Below, in pieces: positions 1 to 7,519 of a stretch of DNA of 31,923 bases; the first letter of the stretch is position 1; every line of letters starts with the position of its first letter. The DNA is taken from positions 1-31,923 of IMG/VR virus record IMGVR_UViG_3300034061_002094. One strand, given 5' to 3'. Both the position numbers and the translations under genes were made by a program. The notes below the pieces were generated by a model. That model had not been told where the DNA came from. It worked only from the letters and a program-made list of their open reading frames with translations, and did not search any database. The DNA comes from a virus.

Positions 1-176
1 AAATTAGCTTTATTTTCAGATAAGATACTTTTACTTTTTAAGATATTAACTACATCTTCGTAGTTATTATATTGATTAATATAATTTGGAAATAGGTAGC
101 GGGCTTGTTTTAAGAAATATGTTTTATTTCCATTGCCTTTTTTTATTTGGTTATATTGTTCTTGTAATGTTATCAT
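1..176 (-). CDS. Partial hypothetical protein, cut by the left edge
   Basis: An ATG at 174-176 opens a frame that stays open through 58 codons to the left edge, so only the N-terminus is visible. It begins MITLQEQYNQIKKGNG and continues with a hydrophilic, helical-looking stretch containing FLKQARYLFPNYINQY. I cannot name the family. It is the most downstream gene of the terminase-portal run and lies 15 nt after the stop of the 89-residue gene, so a head-assembly role is plausible from position only. The start is chosen because no earlier in-frame ATG exists before the preceding gene and spacing is typical of this genome. Confidence 0.65.
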   Translation of the reverse strand, partial: MITLQEQYNQIKKGNGNKTYFLKQARYLFPNYINQYNNYEDVVNILKSKSILSENKAN

Positions 177-191
177 TATGTTTTTGTTTTA

Positions 192-461
192 TTAAGTGTA
201 AAATAAGACATTTGCACTTGTTGTGTCTAATGAAGCGCTAGTTATAAATATAGGATATCCATGTCCAGCAAGGAAAAATAAATTTGATCCTGATGACATT
301 AATGAATTTCCATTTCCATCTTTAAGACCTCTAAAATGAGCTACTTGACTTTGTGGTGATGAAGTTGAGTTAGGGAGGACAGTAAATCCTGCGAAAGAAC
401 CAGTAATAGATTCTCCTTGTTTTAGTAATGTAGCGGTTGCGTTTACAGGTATATTTGCCAT
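192..461 (-). CDS. Small Gly/Ser/Thr-rich hypothetical protein, possible virion protein
   Basis: This 89-residue protein starts MANIPVNATATLLKQGESI. It is rich in Gly, Ser, Thr and small hydrophobic residues, has no Cys and only two Lys, and looks like an all-beta protein (alternating patterns such as NLFFLAGHGYPIFITSASL). There is no signal peptide or membrane segment. Its composition differs from the Lys/Glu-rich neighbours and would suit a small capsid, decoration or neck component. That is inference from composition and from its place downstream of the portal gene. I do not recognise the family. Confidence 0.7.
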   Translation of the reverse strand: MANIPVNATATLLKQGESITGSFAGFTVLPNSTSSPQSQVAHFRGLKDGNGNSLMSSGSNLFFLAGHGYPIFITSASLDTTSANVLFYT

Positions 462-470
462 ATTATATTT

Positions 471-569
471 TTAGTTTTTAAACATTTCAATTAAGTCATT
501 TAAGTAATCAACTGCTAAATCTGTACCATATATAACAGAAAAATCAGGTTTTTGTTTATAAGTATCCAT
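471..569 (-). CDS. Possible 32-residue ORF
   Basis: A short frame, ATG at 567-569 and TAA at 471-473, encodes MDTYKQKPDFSVIYGTDLAV followed by a short acidic helix ending in EMFKN. It fills the gap between the 165-residue and 89-residue genes (18 nt after one stop, 9 nt before the next start), matching the tight spacing elsewhere in this run. The only support is position, an intact frame and a protein-like composition. It could equally be untranslated spacer. Confidence 0.4.
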   Translation of the reverse strand: MDTYKQKPDFSVIYGTDLAVDYLNDLIEMFKN

Positions 570-587
570 TGTTTTTTGTTTTGCTTT

Positions 588-1085
588 TTACAATAATGGT
601 AATAATTCGTTAAGTTTAGTCTCTAACTTATCAAATCCAAGTATACGTCCAGCTATATATTTTTTTAGTTCAGGGCTTTCAATACCTAATGTGTTAATAT
701 ATTCTTCAACATTAGTATTTTCCCATAAATATTTAGTATCTACCCATTTTGCATTTTTGGCTAACTTCTTAGTATTAACATGTTTGTATCCAAATTTCTT
801 CACATACATATTATTAGTAACGCCAGTAAGACCTGCTTTAGGACCTTTACCTAATGTAGCTCCAGGATTAGTCTCATCCAATGGTTGATTAGGTGCTAAT
901 TTGTATCCCAATTTATAAGTGTATTTTATAGACTGAGCACCTTTAGCTTTCTTGTCTGGCTTGAAAGCAAATGGTGTAGCATATTGTGGGCCAATTCCTG
1001 GTGAGAAACTAGATTCACTTGGACCTACTGAACTTATTTCTTTAAGTTTCTTAAGAACAATGTCTGTTATTTTATTTTTATCCAT
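588..1085 (-). CDS. Hypothetical protein in portal cluster, leader-like N-terminus
   Basis: A 165-residue basic protein beginning MDKNKITDIVLKKLKE, an amphipathic helix ending in L-K-E like the leaders discussed in the findings. The middle (about 25-110) is rich in Gly, Pro, Lys and Tyr and looks extended. The C-terminal 60 residues are helical and Leu-rich. There is no membrane segment and no Cys. Its start overlaps the end of the 285-residue gene by 8 nt, which suggests translational coupling and a shared role. The position just after the portal gene is where T4 has small prohead-core genes and the protease, but I see no sequence link to gp67, gp68 or gp21. Confidence 0.75.
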   Translation of the reverse strand: MDKNKITDIVLKKLKEISSVGPSESSFSPGIGPQYATPFAFKPDKKAKGAQSIKYTYKLGYKLAPNQPLDETNPGATLGKGPKAGLTGVTNNMYVKKFGYKHVNTKKLAKNAKWVDTKYLWENTNVEEYINTLGIESPELKKYIAGRILGFDKLETKLNELLPLL

Positions 1086-1935
1086 GCAATTTAGTAAGTT
1101 CTTCTAATAATTCATAATATTGTAATAAATTAACTAAATCGTCATTCCCTACATTATCTGTTTTACCTAATTCTACTAATAAGTTAGATACCTCATTTAT
1201 TTTAATCTTAATAACTTTTTCTGTTACTTTTTTATTTAAACTATTTAATGATTTTTTAATTTCATTAATTTTAGTGTTATAAAATTGACGCAATGTAGGA
1301 GTTGAGTCTACTGAATTGATAAATTCTTTTAAGATTAATTTTTGATTATTGTTTAAATTAGCGTATTTCCCATTAAATTTTTCTAATAGTACTTTATAAG
1401 TTAAAATACGAAGATCTTTATCATATGATTTAAATTCCTCTAATAAATTATCTTTTACTTGTTTTTCATTAACTGTTTTATTAGTTAAAGTTTCAAGTAA
1501 TGCTATTTTATTTGCAATTATTTGATCAGGATTTGATAAATTTTCACTATTATATATTTCAATAAGTGTATATAAAGCTGCTTGAGCTTTATAATTAGGA
1601 AGTTTAGTTTTAAAAAATTCATCTAAATTATAATGATTAGATATCTCTTTAATAAGATTATATTTTTGTCTTTTAAGAGTTTTTCTATTTAATTGTTTAG
1701 ATGATTCAATTATTGTATTAATTACAATGTCTGCTTTTCCTTCACTTAAATGTCTTTTACTAAGTAATGTTTCATATAACTTATATTCTTTACCAAGTTC
1801 TGTCTTAACAAAGAATTTTTTTAAGATAGGTGTGGCTTTAGAATCTTTTCCTGATAGGCTATCAGCTGTTATTTGTCTTACAAGCAATTCAAACAAAATG
1901 CCTGTATTTTTGTATTTAGAATGAGATATTCGCAT
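1078..1935 (-). CDS. Hypothetical alpha-helical protein downstream of portal
   Basis: A 285-residue, almost wholly helical Lys/Leu/Asn-rich protein starting MRISHSKYKNTGILFELLVR. There are no Cys, no membrane segments and no recognisable catalytic motif. It follows the portal gene after 33 nt that hold an ATATTTATA box, and it overlaps the following gene by 8 nt. Long-helical composition beside the portal would suit a scaffold, core or head-completion protein, but I cannot assign a family. The start is the first ATG after the portal stop and sits 14 nt after the box. Confidence 0.8.
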   Translation of the reverse strand: MRISHSKYKNTGILFELLVRQITADSLSGKDSKATPILKKFFVKTELGKEYKLYETLLSKRHLSEGKADIVINTIIESSKQLNRKTLKRQKYNLIKEISNHYNLDEFFKTKLPNYKAQAALYTLIEIYNSENLSNPDQIIANKIALLETLTNKTVNEKQVKDNLLEEFKSYDKDLRILTYKVLLEKFNGKYANLNNNQKLILKEFINSVDSTPTLRQFYNTKINEIKKSLNSLNKKVTEKVIKIKINEVSNLLVELGKTDNVGNDDLVNLLQYYELLEELTKLHG

Positions 1936-1949
1936 TCAGTGGTTTTTAT

Positions 1950-1958
1950 TATAAATAT
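1950..1958 (-). promoter_or_regulatory. ATATTTATA box upstream of the 285-residue gene
   Basis: On the minus strand ATATTTATA is followed by ATAAAA, with 14 nt between box and ATG. A second partial copy (AATATTTAT) lies about 12 nt upstream. It is one of at least nine identical boxes in front of genes here. A -10-only phage promoter is the likeliest reading. Confidence 0.5.
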
Positions 1959-1968
1959 ATGATAAATA

Positions 1969-3864
1969 TTACTCTTTCAATTGACTCTCGTCTAATAATG
2001 TAATGTTTTCAGTTTCTTTGGGAAAAAGTGGTACTTTACTTAATCCTTCTATTAACGTCTTATTTTTCTGATATACTGATTGAGCTGTTTCAAGGGCAAG
2101 TGGAGATCCACCTTTGTAATTAGTTTTACCATATTCTTCTTGGTCATCAGTTTTCATATCTGCTTTACCTAATCTGTCTCTACCAAAAGCATTCTGTTGA
2201 GTATTTATGTTAGATGCCTTTTCTACAGGACGACCTAGTTTTAAATCTTCGTCATATCCATCAGGTACATTTTCAGGATTACTTCCCATTCTGCCTTTAC
2301 CATATAATGTAGCTAAGTCATGTGGTGTACCGTATGATTTACCTGTAGTTTTAGGATCATTACCTTCTTCAGTGATTTGTTTAATTCTGAACTCACGTTT
2401 AGCGTCTTCTAAAGCTAAGTCTCTATATTCTGAGTATTGATCTTGTGATAAATGGAATATGTTGTCGTATATCCAATCTGTAGGTAAGAGTTTAGATTCT
2501 TGTATACTCTTTGCTAATTCAACTTTTTCTTTCAACAACGCTATACGCTCTTGGTCATATATAATGGATGGAGTAGTGAGTGATAATTCGAAATTGGTAA
2601 GTTGGTCTGATGTATATCCTTGAGTATATAAATGAATTAATGCAATTTTATATAATTCAGATAATGTAATGCGTTGTATTCTGTCAATAGTACGAGCAAA
2701 ACGAATATCTTCAGCAGCTAACGTAGCTTTACCTGTTAAATCTTTCTCATATCCCATAAACGCTTTAGGTACCTTTAAAGCGGCAAATAACTTATCTCTT
2801 AAATATGTCACATCATCTATCGCGGTATATTGTAAACCAGGTAGATTTTCAATCTTGGTTACTTGGTCGTTTCCACGTACAGGTATGAAGAAATCTTCTA
2901 ATAAGTTTTGCATGTTGTACTTTAAATTATATTGACCTGTTTCTTGATCAATAAACGGAGTACGTTTCATGGTAGAAATAGTTTTTTGCATGAATGGTTC
3001 AACCTCATTAGGTGGGATAGAACCAACATTAAGATAAAACACACGTTTATCTGGCGAGCGAGAAATACGATGAATTAACATTGCGTCTTCCATTAATGTG
3101 TATTGTTTAAATAATCTACGAGCAGGTTCAATATATGCTCTACCATATGGTAAGTAGTTATTATCTGTCAATAGACGGAAATGAGCCATCTCATAATTGT
3201 CGAAGAACATACCTGGTGAGTTTTGTGGGTCAGTACCAGCTACACTATAATATCCAGACCCACCAGTGTAAAATCCATCTGGAGAATACTTAAATCGTAC
3301 TGAGAATGGGTTATCTTTGTCATATCCTTCTTGCCTTTCAATGTGATACGCCGCCATTGGAATTACATTGTACACACCAAATTTTTCAGATATTTCTAGT
3401 TTAAGGAAAAAATCACCATATTTACACATTTGACGTATCCAAGCCCATAAATTAAACTCAATATTCAATATGTCATAAAATAAGTTATATAATGTCTTTT
3501 GAACGTCTTCATTGCTGCTCCTAATTTGTAATACCTCACCCATATCGTTCTTTAAAGTACATTCTTCAGCGACAATATCGAGGGCTGATGCCACAATAGC
3601 GTCTGTATCCATAATGTCGTAATCTGAATATATTTGAGTTCTTAAGTAGCGGTAATTTAGGTTAAATTGCGCTCCAAAAAGTGATGTGGTGTTAGGTGAA
3701 TATATTCTGTTAAATCTATCTACCAATGCGTTTGTTGCAAACTCACCTGATTGTTGGATTGTGTTTGTGTCTATAACTTTAACTTGGTTTCCACCATCGT
3801 TACGGATTATAACATCTGTTGAAAACAAACGTTGCAGTCGTTTAAATATACTTGTATCTGCCAT
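1969..3864 (-). CDS. Portal protein (T4 gp20-like)
   Basis: The product forms the dodecameric ring at the special head vertex through which DNA is packaged and ejected, and it nucleates prohead assembly. The 631-residue protein is longer than T4 gp20 (about 520). Recognisable gp20-type stretches are the early segment around YDIMDTDAIVASALDIVAEE, the central EDAMLIHRISRSPDKRVFYL followed by a VGSIPPNEVE segment, then GQYNLKYNMQNLLEDFFIPV, and the tunnel/clip region around TKIENLPG. The last 130 residues are polar and extended, beyond the usual portal core. It lies directly downstream of the terminase gene. The family call is secure; I infer that the long C-terminal tail is a lineage-specific extension. 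Confidence 0.95.
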   Translation of the reverse strand: MADTSIFKRLQRLFSTDVIIRNDGGNQVKVIDTNTIQQSGEFATNALVDRFNRIYSPNTTSLFGAQFNLNYRYLRTQIYSDYDIMDTDAIVASALDIVAEECTLKNDMGEVLQIRSSNEDVQKTLYNLFYDILNIEFNLWAWIRQMCKYGDFFLKLEISEKFGVYNVIPMAAYHIERQEGYDKDNPFSVRFKYSPDGFYTGGSGYYSVAGTDPQNSPGMFFDNYEMAHFRLLTDNNYLPYGRAYIEPARRLFKQYTLMEDAMLIHRISRSPDKRVFYLNVGSIPPNEVEPFMQKTISTMKRTPFIDQETGQYNLKYNMQNLLEDFFIPVRGNDQVTKIENLPGLQYTAIDDVTYLRDKLFAALKVPKAFMGYEKDLTGKATLAAEDIRFARTIDRIQRITLSELYKIALIHLYTQGYTSDQLTNFELSLTTPSIIYDQERIALLKEKVELAKSIQESKLLPTDWIYDNIFHLSQDQYSEYRDLALEDAKREFRIKQITEEGNDPKTTGKSYGTPHDLATLYGKGRMGSNPENVPDGYDEDLKLGRPVEKASNINTQQNAFGRDRLGKADMKTDDQEEYGKTNYKGGSPLALETAQSVYQKNKTLIEGLSKVPLFPKETENITLLDESQLKE

Positions 3865-3870
3865 AGTAAT

Positions 3871-3902
3871 ATAATATACATATAAATATTGAGGGAACCA
3901 AG
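3871..3902 (-). promoter_or_regulatory. Possible TTTG-N20-TAnnTT type promoter for portal
   Basis: Minus strand CTTGGTTCCC (first four bases at 3899-3902) is followed after exactly 20 nt by TATATTAT (3871-3878), six bases before the portal ATG. The -35 differs by one base from the TTTGG of the other members. An ATATTTATA box (3881-3889) lies inside the spacer, so either element could be the functional one. Confidence 0.4.
3881..3889 (-). promoter_or_regulatory. ATATTTATA box upstream of portal gene
   Basis: Exact minus-strand ATATTTATA, 16 nt before the portal start codon, in the gap between terminase and portal genes. Same box as in front of the terminase and other genes. Confidence 0.5.
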
Positions 3903-3908
3903 TAAACT

Positions 3909-5483
3909 CTAACTAAAAATCCAACTAAAGTTTTCTTTCCCTCCCTTAGTGTCATCTAAAAGATATGGATTATCACGACCTGTAGCGAAATATACACCTT
4001 GGGTTGTACTTGGTTTGCTTATTCCACCTAATGCTGCTCTAGTAAGGTCATGACTCTGTTGTCTGAATTTCAGTGACGTATCTCGTAAATACATCCCCAT
4101 GCCGAACGACATTATTAAGTCATCATTATATCCTGATTGTGCTTCTGCTCGGCCATTTTTCCATACAAATACCTTCATTTCTTCTAATAAGCGTTTAGAT
4201 TTTATTGTAACTGATCTATCTCCGATATACTCTCTAAGTTTGTTTATCACTAGCGGTCGTGTTCTAAGAGACATAGTAAATCCTGGAGTCACATTATCAC
4301 TGTTTTCATACTTATTAAAATATGACTCAACAGTTAAGGTGTCTGCTTTAGGTGAATAATACATGTTTGGATACCCTCGTTCTAAAATAGCGTCTATTGT
4401 GGCCCATCCTATATTAGCGTTTTCTACAACAAGTAATGCTTGGTTGTATTCTGTAGCTACACCCACTAAAAAATATCCAAATTCTTTAGGTGGCAATTGG
4501 CCTTTATATTCAGCTACCTGTGTATTAGTAGCAATGTCTATGACATGAAATGCTGAAAAGTCCCTACCATCTCCTCTCGCTACGTCCGCCACTAGCATAT
4601 AATCTCTTTGATAATCTGGTTGTTCCCATACCCAGTAATTTTGGTCAGCCCCCCTGCGTTCAACTGGATCTTGTATTGTAGTTGTGGATATGAATTCTAC
4701 CCATTCACTATAGAATACTACATCACCAGATGTATTAAAGTTACAGTCACATTCTTGTGCCGCTAATCTTGGGTCACCTAAGAGTTCGTCTTGTTTTTTT
4801 CTCCAAGCATCATCACGTTCAGGGTGTACAAACCATGGTAACTTAATAGGTAAGAAATCATTATCTGCGTTTTCGGCTGCAATCCATGTTTGGTGAAACC
4901 AGTTTCCCGTTCCGTATGGTGTGGATAATACTATAGCACCACCGCCTGTTGCAAGAGTTTGTTGTGCAGATGCCCATGTTTCTTCAATATTTTCTATGAA
5001 CGCAGCCTCGTCTACTATAAGTAGAGACACAGCTTCTGAACGTGCTGCGTCGCTATTTGACGATTTGGCTTTGATTTGGGATCCGTTAGCTAGCCGTATA
5101 GATAACTTATTGTTTTCTTCAGCAGTTACTTTCAACCACGACGGTAAGTTATCATACATGAACTTAACCTTAGTAACCATATTGCGGGCTGTTTCCTGTG
5201 TTTTAGATAAACATAAGACGTTTTTATCTTTATGAAATAACATTAACCATAATGAGTATCCAGCAGCCAATGTTGATATACCTAACTGTCTAGATTTAAG
5301 TACTATTGAATATGGGTTATCTTTCCATAATGTTAATACTTTACCTTGGAATGGATATAAATTAAATATAACGCGTCCTCGCTGTGGATGTTGGATGAAT
5401 GTGTATTTTCTAATAAAATGTTCAGGTGAGGCTGCGCACTTTATATATTCTTCTTTTATTATATTTTTTATATCTTGGTTCAT
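3909..5483 (-). CDS. Terminase large subunit (T4 gp17-like)
   Basis: This ATPase-nuclease pumps DNA into the prohead and cuts the concatemer. The 524-residue protein has the N-terminal ATPase with Walker A variant SRQLGIST (64-71), Walker B LLIVDE followed by AAF (about 154-162) and the coupling motif STPYGTGN (187-194). The C-terminal RNase H-like nuclease has acidic residues in VADVARGDGRDF (D300), LLVVENANIG (E354) and GYNDDLIMS (D454/D455). Length is near the T4-type norm (about 610) minus the N-terminal extension. An ATATTTATA box lies 11 nt before the ATG, and a strong terminator just upstream isolates it from the preceding gene. No small terminase subunit is visible in the window. Confidence 0.96.
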   Translation of the reverse strand: MNQDIKNIIKEEYIKCAASPEHFIRKYTFIQHPQRGRVIFNLYPFQGKVLTLWKDNPYSIVLKSRQLGISTLAAGYSLWLMLFHKDKNVLCLSKTQETARNMVTKVKFMYDNLPSWLKVTAEENNKLSIRLANGSQIKAKSSNSDAARSEAVSLLIVDEAAFIENIEETWASAQQTLATGGGAIVLSTPYGTGNWFHQTWIAAENADNDFLPIKLPWFVHPERDDAWRKKQDELLGDPRLAAQECDCNFNTSGDVVFYSEWVEFISTTTIQDPVERRGADQNYWVWEQPDYQRDYMLVADVARGDGRDFSAFHVIDIATNTQVAEYKGQLPPKEFGYFLVGVATEYNQALLVVENANIGWATIDAILERGYPNMYYSPKADTLTVESYFNKYENSDNVTPGFTMSLRTRPLVINKLREYIGDRSVTIKSKRLLEEMKVFVWKNGRAEAQSGYNDDLIMSFGMGMYLRDTSLKFRQQSHDLTRAALGGISKPSTTQGVYFATGRDNPYLLDDTKGGKENFSWIFS

Positions 5484-5496
5484 ATGTTTATATGAC

Positions 5497-5505
5497 TATA
5501 AATAT
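5497..5505 (-). promoter_or_regulatory. ATATTTATA box upstream of terminase gene
   Basis: Exact ATATTTATA on the minus strand, 11 nt before the terminase ATG and downstream of the GC-rich terminator. This is where a new transcript would have to begin if the terminator is efficient. Confidence 0.55.
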
Positions 5506-5520
5506 TATATAAGGATATAA

Positions 5521-5542
5521 AAACCCGGCCTAAGCCGGGTTT
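5521..5542 (-). terminator. Intrinsic terminator after the 288-residue gene
   Basis: A perfect 9-bp inverted repeat, AAACCCGGC / GCCGGGTTT, with a 4-nt loop. On the minus strand it is followed by TT and an A/T-rich tail, giving a run of five T. It lies 22 nt after the stop codon of the gene ending at 5564. It is the only strong GC-rich hairpin I see in this very AT-rich window, and it separates that gene from the terminase gene. Confidence 0.9.
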
Positions 5543-5563
5543 AACTAAAGTTAATATCTATTC

Positions 5564-6430
5564 TTATCCTATTAAATCTGTTAGTTTATCTTGTTCTTTT
5601 TCTAGTTCTTTTTTAACTTTAGTTTTTTCTTTAAGTTGGTTTAGGAATTTTTCTTTTTCAGTACCTTCAGAACTTTTCCATTTTCCAGCTAATTCTTTCA
5701 TTTCTTTTTCTAAATCCTTTAATTGAGTAGTAACGCGTTGAAGTTTAGTTACATTACTTCCACCTTTTTTGGCAGCTGCTTGAGCTTTTTTATCAATTTT
5801 TTCTTCATCTTCTGTTTCATCATCATCACTTGATTTATTCCAATTGTCTTCAACTTCTTCATCCTCACCTTCATCCTTTTGTTTTTTAGACTTAGATTTA
5901 GGTGCTTCCTTTTTCTTAGGTGTTTCTTTCTTTTTAGGTTCTTCTTTTTTCTTAGATGTTTCCTTTTCACCTTTATCAGTTCCAATATAATCTGTAAATT
6001 CACCACCGTCTTTTTCTAAAGAAGCACGTGTTGTTGGGTTGTTCCAAGTTGCGGTGTCTTTACCTTTTTCCTTAGCTAAATCTTTAATATTTACTTCACC
6101 TTCTTTATCTAAAGCTACTAATAGTTGACCTAAAGCATTTTTATCATATTTATCACCTTTAAGTTCTTTATATTTTTTTAATGCTTTTTTAAAACCTTCT
6201 TTATCTTTAACTTTATAAAAGGTAGCCATTTCTTTAATTATAGATTCAGCTACACCTACTGATGTTTGTGTTTGTTTAGCTTGTTTTATAGCGTCTTTTA
6301 CTGTATTAGGACTAGTACGTTCACTTTTAGCGATGTTTGCTACTTCATCGGAAGGAGCTTGTGGACCAACCATTGTTAGTTCACTTACAATCATTTCGCG
6401 AATAATATATCTTAATTGGGATTTTTTCAT
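5564..6430 (-). CDS. Lys/Glu-rich coiled-coil protein with leader-like N-terminus
   Basis: A 288-residue protein starting MKKSQLRYIIREMIVSEL, a member of the recurrent leader family with an I-R-E site. Residues about 25-140 are moderately helical. Residues about 155-215 are a very highly charged low-complexity stretch with PKKKE-type repeats followed by acidic runs. The last 65 residues read as a coiled coil. Composition resembles scaffold or core proteins of T4-type proheads, which are acidic, helical and destroyed by the prohead protease; that is inference. An ATATTTATA box precedes the start and a terminator follows the stop, so it may be a single-gene unit. Confidence 0.8.
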   Translation of the reverse strand: MKKSQLRYIIREMIVSELTMVGPQAPSDEVANIAKSERTSPNTVKDAIKQAKQTQTSVGVAESIIKEMATFYKVKDKEGFKKALKKYKELKGDKYDKNALGQLLVALDKEGEVNIKDLAKEKGKDTATWNNPTTRASLEKDGGEFTDYIGTDKGEKETSKKKEEPKKKETPKKKEAPKSKSKKQKDEGEDEEVEDNWNKSSDDDETEDEEKIDKKAQAAAKKGGSNVTKLQRVTTQLKDLEKEMKELAGKWKSSEGTEKEKFLNQLKEKTKVKKELEKEQDKLTDLIG

Positions 6431-6444
6431 TATTGTGTTTTTGA

Positions 6445-6453
6445 TATAAATAT
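6445..6453 (-). promoter_or_regulatory. ATATTTATA box upstream of the 288-residue gene
   Basis: Exact ATATTTATA on the minus strand, 14 nt before the ATG at 6430, in the 33-nt gap between this gene and the 48-residue ORF. Confidence 0.5.
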
Positions 6454-6463
6454 TATATAGTAT

Positions 6464-6610
6464 TTAAGAAACGAAATTTATTTTATTAAAAATATCAGTA
6501 TCTAAAATATTTACAAGATATTTAGGCAAAGTAAAATGGTATAACTTTTTAGGAATTACATTTTTTTGAATTTCTTCTCTAATAAGCTGTCTTAATTCTA
6601 TCTTCTTCAT
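6464..6610 (-). CDS. 48-residue ORF consisting largely of a leader-type sequence
   Basis: ATG at 6608-6610 and TAA at 6464-6466 bound a frame encoding MKKIELRQLIREEIQKN and then about 30 residues with the pattern PKKLYHFTLPKYLVNIL. The first 16 residues differ from those of the 95-residue protein at 10999-11286 at only two positions (I/F and R/K). The close match to another leader, an A/T-rich upstream box of the local type (ATATTTAT at 6615-6622) and snug fit between neighbours support translation. The function is unknown. It could be a truncated remnant of a larger tagged protein or a small packaged peptide. Confidence 0.6.
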   Translation of the reverse strand: MKKIELRQLIREEIQKNVIPKKLYHFTLPKYLVNILDTDIFNKINFVS

Positions 6611-6621
6611 ATTAATAAATA

Positions 6622-7146
6622 TTATGGAAATAATACCTCTTTAATTTGATTAATACGTTCTTCATTAGAACCACTAACTTCAATTAATCGTTTAGGAGGG
6701 TATTCATTTAACATCTCCTTTATAACCAAATCTATCTTTTCCCTATAAACTGGATCTATTGTTCTTACTTGATTATCTTCAATTTCTACACCTTCAGGTG
6801 ATACATAAATTACAGCGTCATATTCATTACGTAATTGCATCATTAAGTTAACGAATTTTTCCTTAGTATTCCACTCAATAGACTTAGCACTCAATGTAAA
6901 TGCACATACATCATATATTGTACGATCTGTGATTATATTTTCTTCCATTAACTCAATAGAACGTTCAGCAGCAAATACAACTTGTCCTTTTAATGTTGAA
7001 TCTGTATTTAATGCTATGCCTTGATCACGTAAATACTTACTACGTTCAGTTTGTACTGAATGTGTACTAAATTCTTCTATTTCTCCTAATGCTTTTGCCA
7101 GTGTACTTTTACCTACTGACATTGTTCCTGTTAATCCTATACGCAT
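6622..7146 (-). CDS. P-loop NTPase, NadR/AAA_28-like kinase
   Basis: A 174-residue protein starting MRIGLTGTMSVGKSTLAKAL, with a Walker A motif GTMSVGKST at 7-15. The short single-domain layout fits small-molecule kinases. Features of the AAA_28/NadR-kinase type are the early ERSKYLRDQG segment, the ITDRTIYDV segment in the position of the substrate-binding DRT motif, and the later YDAVIYVSPEG strand. Nicotinamide riboside kinase or a nucleotide kinase are both possible. It ends at 6622 and starts 3 nt after the 81-residue gene, so it probably shares that gene's promoter. There is no leader-type N-terminus. Confidence 0.8.
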   Translation of the reverse strand: MRIGLTGTMSVGKSTLAKALGEIEEFSTHSVQTERSKYLRDQGIALNTDSTLKGQVVFAAERSIELMEENIITDRTIYDVCAFTLSAKSIEWNTKEKFVNLMMQLRNEYDAVIYVSPEGVEIEDNQVRTIDPVYREKIDLVIKEMLNEYPPKRLIEVSGSNEERINQIKEVLFP

Positions 7147-7149
7147 AAT

Positions 7150-7395
7150 TTATACTCTTGTTCCTGATGATTTACCTACTGATGATTTATAAAATGGAAT
7201 TCCTTCACCATCTTTCTTAATATTTTCCCACTGTTCCTTAGTTTTCTTAACACCCCAAACGTAATATTCAGCCAAACGTTTGTTACCTTGTGGTATTAAA
7301 GCAGGACCATCATAATTGTGGGTTAATGTTTTACCATCAATTACGACGTAATGTACAATAGTACCATCAGTTTGTTTTAAGCGTTTTGTTTGCAT
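7150..7395 (-). CDS. Small hypothetical protein with DGPA-type motif
   Basis: An 81-residue protein with a short beta-rich core and the segments THNYDGPALIPQGNKRLAEY and YYVWGVKKTKEQWENI. The DGPA pattern followed by a Tyr/Trp-rich strand recalls short repeat proteins of large viruses and phages with HREDGPA-type units. Here a single unit is present. Function is unknown. It is the first gene after a well-formed promoter at 7410-7441 and is followed 3 nt later by the NadR-like kinase. Confidence 0.7.
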   Translation of the reverse strand: MQTKRLKQTDGTIVHYVVIDGKTLTHNYDGPALIPQGNKRLAEYYVWGVKKTKEQWENIKKDGEGIPFYKSSVGKSSGTRV

Positions 7396-7409
7396 GTGTT
7401 TTATTTATA

Positions 7410-7441
7410 TAAATGTAGTGAATTTGTCTTGGTTTACCAAA
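7410..7441 (-). promoter_or_regulatory. TTTG-N20-TAnnTTTA promoter
   Basis: On the minus strand TTTGG begins the -35 (TTTG = 7438-7441) and TACATTTA is the -10 (7410-7417), separated by exactly 20 nt. The start codon of the 81-residue gene is 14 nt downstream. It has the same spacing and similar surroundings as the promoters before the MoxR, VWA and primase genes. Confidence 0.7.
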
Positions 7442-7519
7442 CTTATTCAGAAATTTTCTATAAAATCTGGGTATTCTTCGTTAGGATCTTGATACATGAT
7501 TAGTTTTGTAATAAATATG

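Noticed and set aside
5749-6006. Lys-rich open frame on the minus strand inside the 288-residue gene
   Set aside because: Shifted-frame shadow of the low-complexity Lys/Glu region; the main frame has the leader, box and terminator.
7447-7497. 16-codon ORF (MYQDPNEEYPDFIENF) between the HNH gene and the 81-residue gene
   Set aside because: It follows an ATATTTAT-like sequence and is in a gap, but is too short to support as a gene without conservation data.
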